64,000 nucleotides of DNA, taken from positions 62,001 to 126,000 of the forward strand of contig NZ_SSOM01000069.1 in the NCBI RefSeq assembly GCF_029871235.1. The letters are read 5' to 3'. Source of the DNA: Pseudomonas sp. BN411 (GTDB taxonomy: Bacteria; Pseudomonadota; Gammaproteobacteria; Pseudomonadales; Pseudomonadaceae). Of the stretch, positions 62,444 to 64,000 are shown in pieces (position 1 is the first letter of the stretch; every line of letters begins with the position of its first letter). The notes beneath the pieces are model-generated. The model did no database searches. It saw only the letters and a program-made list of their open reading frames with translations, and was not told the origin of the DNA. A program made the translations under genes and the position numbers.

Positions 62444-62581
62444 AGTTCGCAGATTTTTTGAGAGGCGTGTCACATTGTTGATGGGATAACCCCACTCCGT
62501 TCATGGGCTTGAAAGGCGCCGTGCTAGACCTTTTTTACCGGCGAGTAATGGCAAAGCGCCCATGCACAGGAGTGGTCAGCC

Positions 62582-64000
62582 ATGCGTCAGAATCTGCCCG
62601 TGACCCAACGGGAGCGTACGTTCAGTGCCGATGAAAGGCTGATTTCCACCACCGACCTCAACAGCAAGATCACCTACTGCAACGACGCCTTCGTCGCCAT
62701 CAGCGGCTTCACCCGCGAAGAGCTGCTCGGGCAGCCCCACAACATCGTCCGCCACCCCGACATGCCGCCTCCGGTATTCGCCCACATGTGGGAGACCCTC
62801 AAGCAGGGCAAGCCCTGGATGGGGCTGGTGAAGAACCGCTCGAAGAACGGTGATTTCTACTGGGTCAGCGCCTACGTCACGCCGGTCTACGAAGACGGCC
62901 GGATGATCGGCTACGAGTCGGTGCGCTCCCTGCCCAGCCGCGACCAGGTGGCCCGTGCAGACGCCCTCTATGCGCGCCTGCGTGCCGGCAAGTCGCCGGT
63001 GCCTCGGCTGGAATACTGGACCTACGATTTCATGCGTTCCTGGCCGGTGATCCTCGCCACCCTGGTGCTGGTGGCCGGCAATCTGTTGCTGCAAGGCTGG
63101 CCATCGTTGGTGCTGACCCTGGCGACCATGCTCGCCTTGGGCTCCTTCCAGCTGTACCGCTACCGGCAGACCATTCGCCGCACCCTGGCCGAGCATCCCA
63201 AGGCATTCACCAGTGGCCTGGTGGCCCTGACCTACACCGACAGCCGGGGCGCCCAGGCCTTGCTGGACATGGCCATGATCAGCGAGGAAGCGCGCCTGCA
63301 GACCGCCCTCACGCGCCTGGAGGATGCGGGCGAAAGCGTCAAGCAGCGTGCCGCAGAGGCGGCGCGGCTATCCCGTTCGGAGGCCGAACTGCTGGAACAG
63401 CAACGTAATGAGACGGACCAGTCGGCCACGGCCATCAACGAGATGGCAGCGACTATCCAGGAGGTCTCCCACAACGTCAGCCACACCGCACACGCCGCCG
63501 AGGAAGCCGAACGCTTGGCACGCCAGGGCAACGACCTGGCCGGCGAATGCCTGGGCGCCATGCGCCACATGGCCGAGGCGGTGAGCGAGATCGGTCGCGC
63601 GGTGCATGACCTTGCCGAGTCCACCCACTCCATCGGCAGCGTAGCGGACGTGATCACCGCCATTGCCGAGCAGACCAACCTGCTGGCGCTCAATGCCGCC
63701 ATCGAGGCGGCTCGGGCCGGCGAGCAGGGCAGGGGCTTTGCCGTGGTGGCCGATGAGGTGCGCACCCTGGCTTCGCGCACCCGGCAGTCCACCGAGCAGA
63801 TCCACGAGATCATCGCCTCCCTGCGTGCCGGCGCCGAACGTGCCGTGGCCACCGCCAGCCGTGGCGAGGTCATCTCCCGCGACAGCGTGGACAGCGTGCA
63901 GGCCGTGCGCGAAGCCCTGGAAGGCATCAGCCAGGCGGTGACCCGCATTACCGGCATGAGCCAGCAGATGGCCGCCGCGTCCGAGCAGCAGAGCCATGTG
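62582..64000 (+). CDS. aer: Aerotaxis-type methyl-accepting chemoreceptor (partial)
   Basis: 473 codons are present; the 3' end is outside the window. N-terminal PAS domain: [40 protein letters not shown] and [10 protein letters not shown], the Aer FAD-binding PAS pattern. A hydrophobic hairpin follows ([34 protein letters not shown]), then the MCP signalling domain with [20 protein letters not shown]. BdlA lacks this membrane hairpin, so Aer is the better name. Its role is energy or oxygen taxis, with the protein at the inner membrane. Confidence 0.9.
   Translation, partial: MRQNLPVTQRERTFSADERLISTTDLNSKITYCNDAFVAISGFTREELLGQPHNIVRHPDMPPPVFAHMWETLKQGKPWMGLVKNRSKNGDFYWVSAYVTPVYEDGRMIGYESVRSLPSRDQVARADALYARLRAGKSPVPRLEYWTYDFMRSWPVILATLVLVAGNLLLQGWPSLVLTLATMLALGSFQLYRYRQTIRRTLAEHPKAFTSGLVALTYTDSRGAQALLDMAMISEEARLQTALTRLEDAGESVKQRAAEAARLSRSEAELLEQQRNETDQSATAINEMAATIQEVSHNVSHTAHAAEEAERLARQGNDLAGECLGAMRHMAEAVSEIGRAVHDLAESTHSIGSVADVITAIAEQTNLLALNAAIEAARAGEQGRGFAVVADEVRTLASRTRQSTEQIHEIIASLRAGAERAVATASRGEVISRDSVDSVQAVREALEGISQAVTRITGMSQQMAAASEQQSHV

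Noticed and set aside
62582-64000. BdlA as the identity of the last gene, because bdlA follows gbuR in P. aeruginosa
   Set aside because: The protein has a membrane hairpin between PAS and signalling domains and the Aer-type PAS wording; BdlA is soluble with two PAS domains.

Overview
The window is high-GC, densely coded chromosomal DNA from a gamma-proteobacterium, almost certainly a Pseudomonas of the P. aeruginosa-like branch. This rests on recognisable proteins and their order: cobQ-cobU-cobT-cobC-cobS, rnd-ycgL-hydroxyacid dehydrogenase-UPF0260, aceK, acetylpolyamine amidohydrolase plus a polyamine-binding protein, a small-RNA/small-protein locus like PA1414, and a guanidinobutyrase cluster. 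The order is broadly what I remember from P. aeruginosa PAO1 (around PA1277-PA1304, PA1376-PA1380 and PA1409-PA1422). I saw no tRNA, rRNA, CRISPR, phage or insertion sequence. The accessory flavour comes from repeated palindromic elements and locus-specific gene modules.

Layout. 0-3.1 kb: end of the cobalamin nucleotide-loop operon. 3.1-10 kb: a DUF559 gene bounded by repeats, an acyl-CoA dehydrogenase, a MarR/MFS pair sharing a palindromic operator (the MFS gene carries a one-base frameshift), a periplasmic glutathione peroxidase, and a FadL porin. 10-13.2 kb: sulfur and cysteine genes (sseA, metC, a DecR-like regulator). 13-26.9 kb: acyltransferase, SMP-30-like protein, DapA-like aldolase, rnd/ycgL, a HELVH metallopeptidase, DJ-1-like protein, oligopeptidase B, HIT and YafJ genes. 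27-33 kb: an SDR with a MerR-type promoter and a MerR gene, thioesterase, VWA/GFA/MoxR group, and cysK with a tandem repeat at its 3' end. 33-37 kb: two transporters and an orphan polyamine-binding protein. 37.2-44.6 kb: a three-gene module (TorF-like porin, exported amidohydrolase, divergent LysR) present twice in tandem. 44.7-50 kb: aceK, an AraC regulator, acetylpolyamine amidohydrolase and a second polyamine-binding protein. 50-52.7 kb: a divergent MFS/LysR pair and an Anr-type promoter driving a structured leader (SicX-like) plus a 45-residue protein. 52.7-62.4 kb: MBL hydrolase, then a long minus-strand catabolic and uptake cluster (SSS symporter, class II aldolase, amino-acid-type ABC transporter, NCS1 permease, NTF2-like protein, gbuA) with divergent gbuR. 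The window ends inside an Aer-like chemoreceptor.

How it works together. From 37 to 61 kb the content is biased to scavenging nitrogenous organic compounds: porins, periplasmic amidohydrolases, polyamine deacetylation and binding, and guanidinobutyrate hydrolysis with several uptake systems. Six of these genes carry an exact AAnAAnAA motif, the Hfq/Crc catabolite-repression target, next to or inside their start region. This suggests one post-transcriptional control over otherwise separate operons.

Repeats. Four palindromic families are scattered between genes: a composite GTGGGGGCGAATTCATTCGC element in about eight places, GTAGGAGC, GTAGGTTG, and CCCTCACCCCC/GGGAGAGGGG. Several supply the stop codon or the last residues of neighbouring genes.
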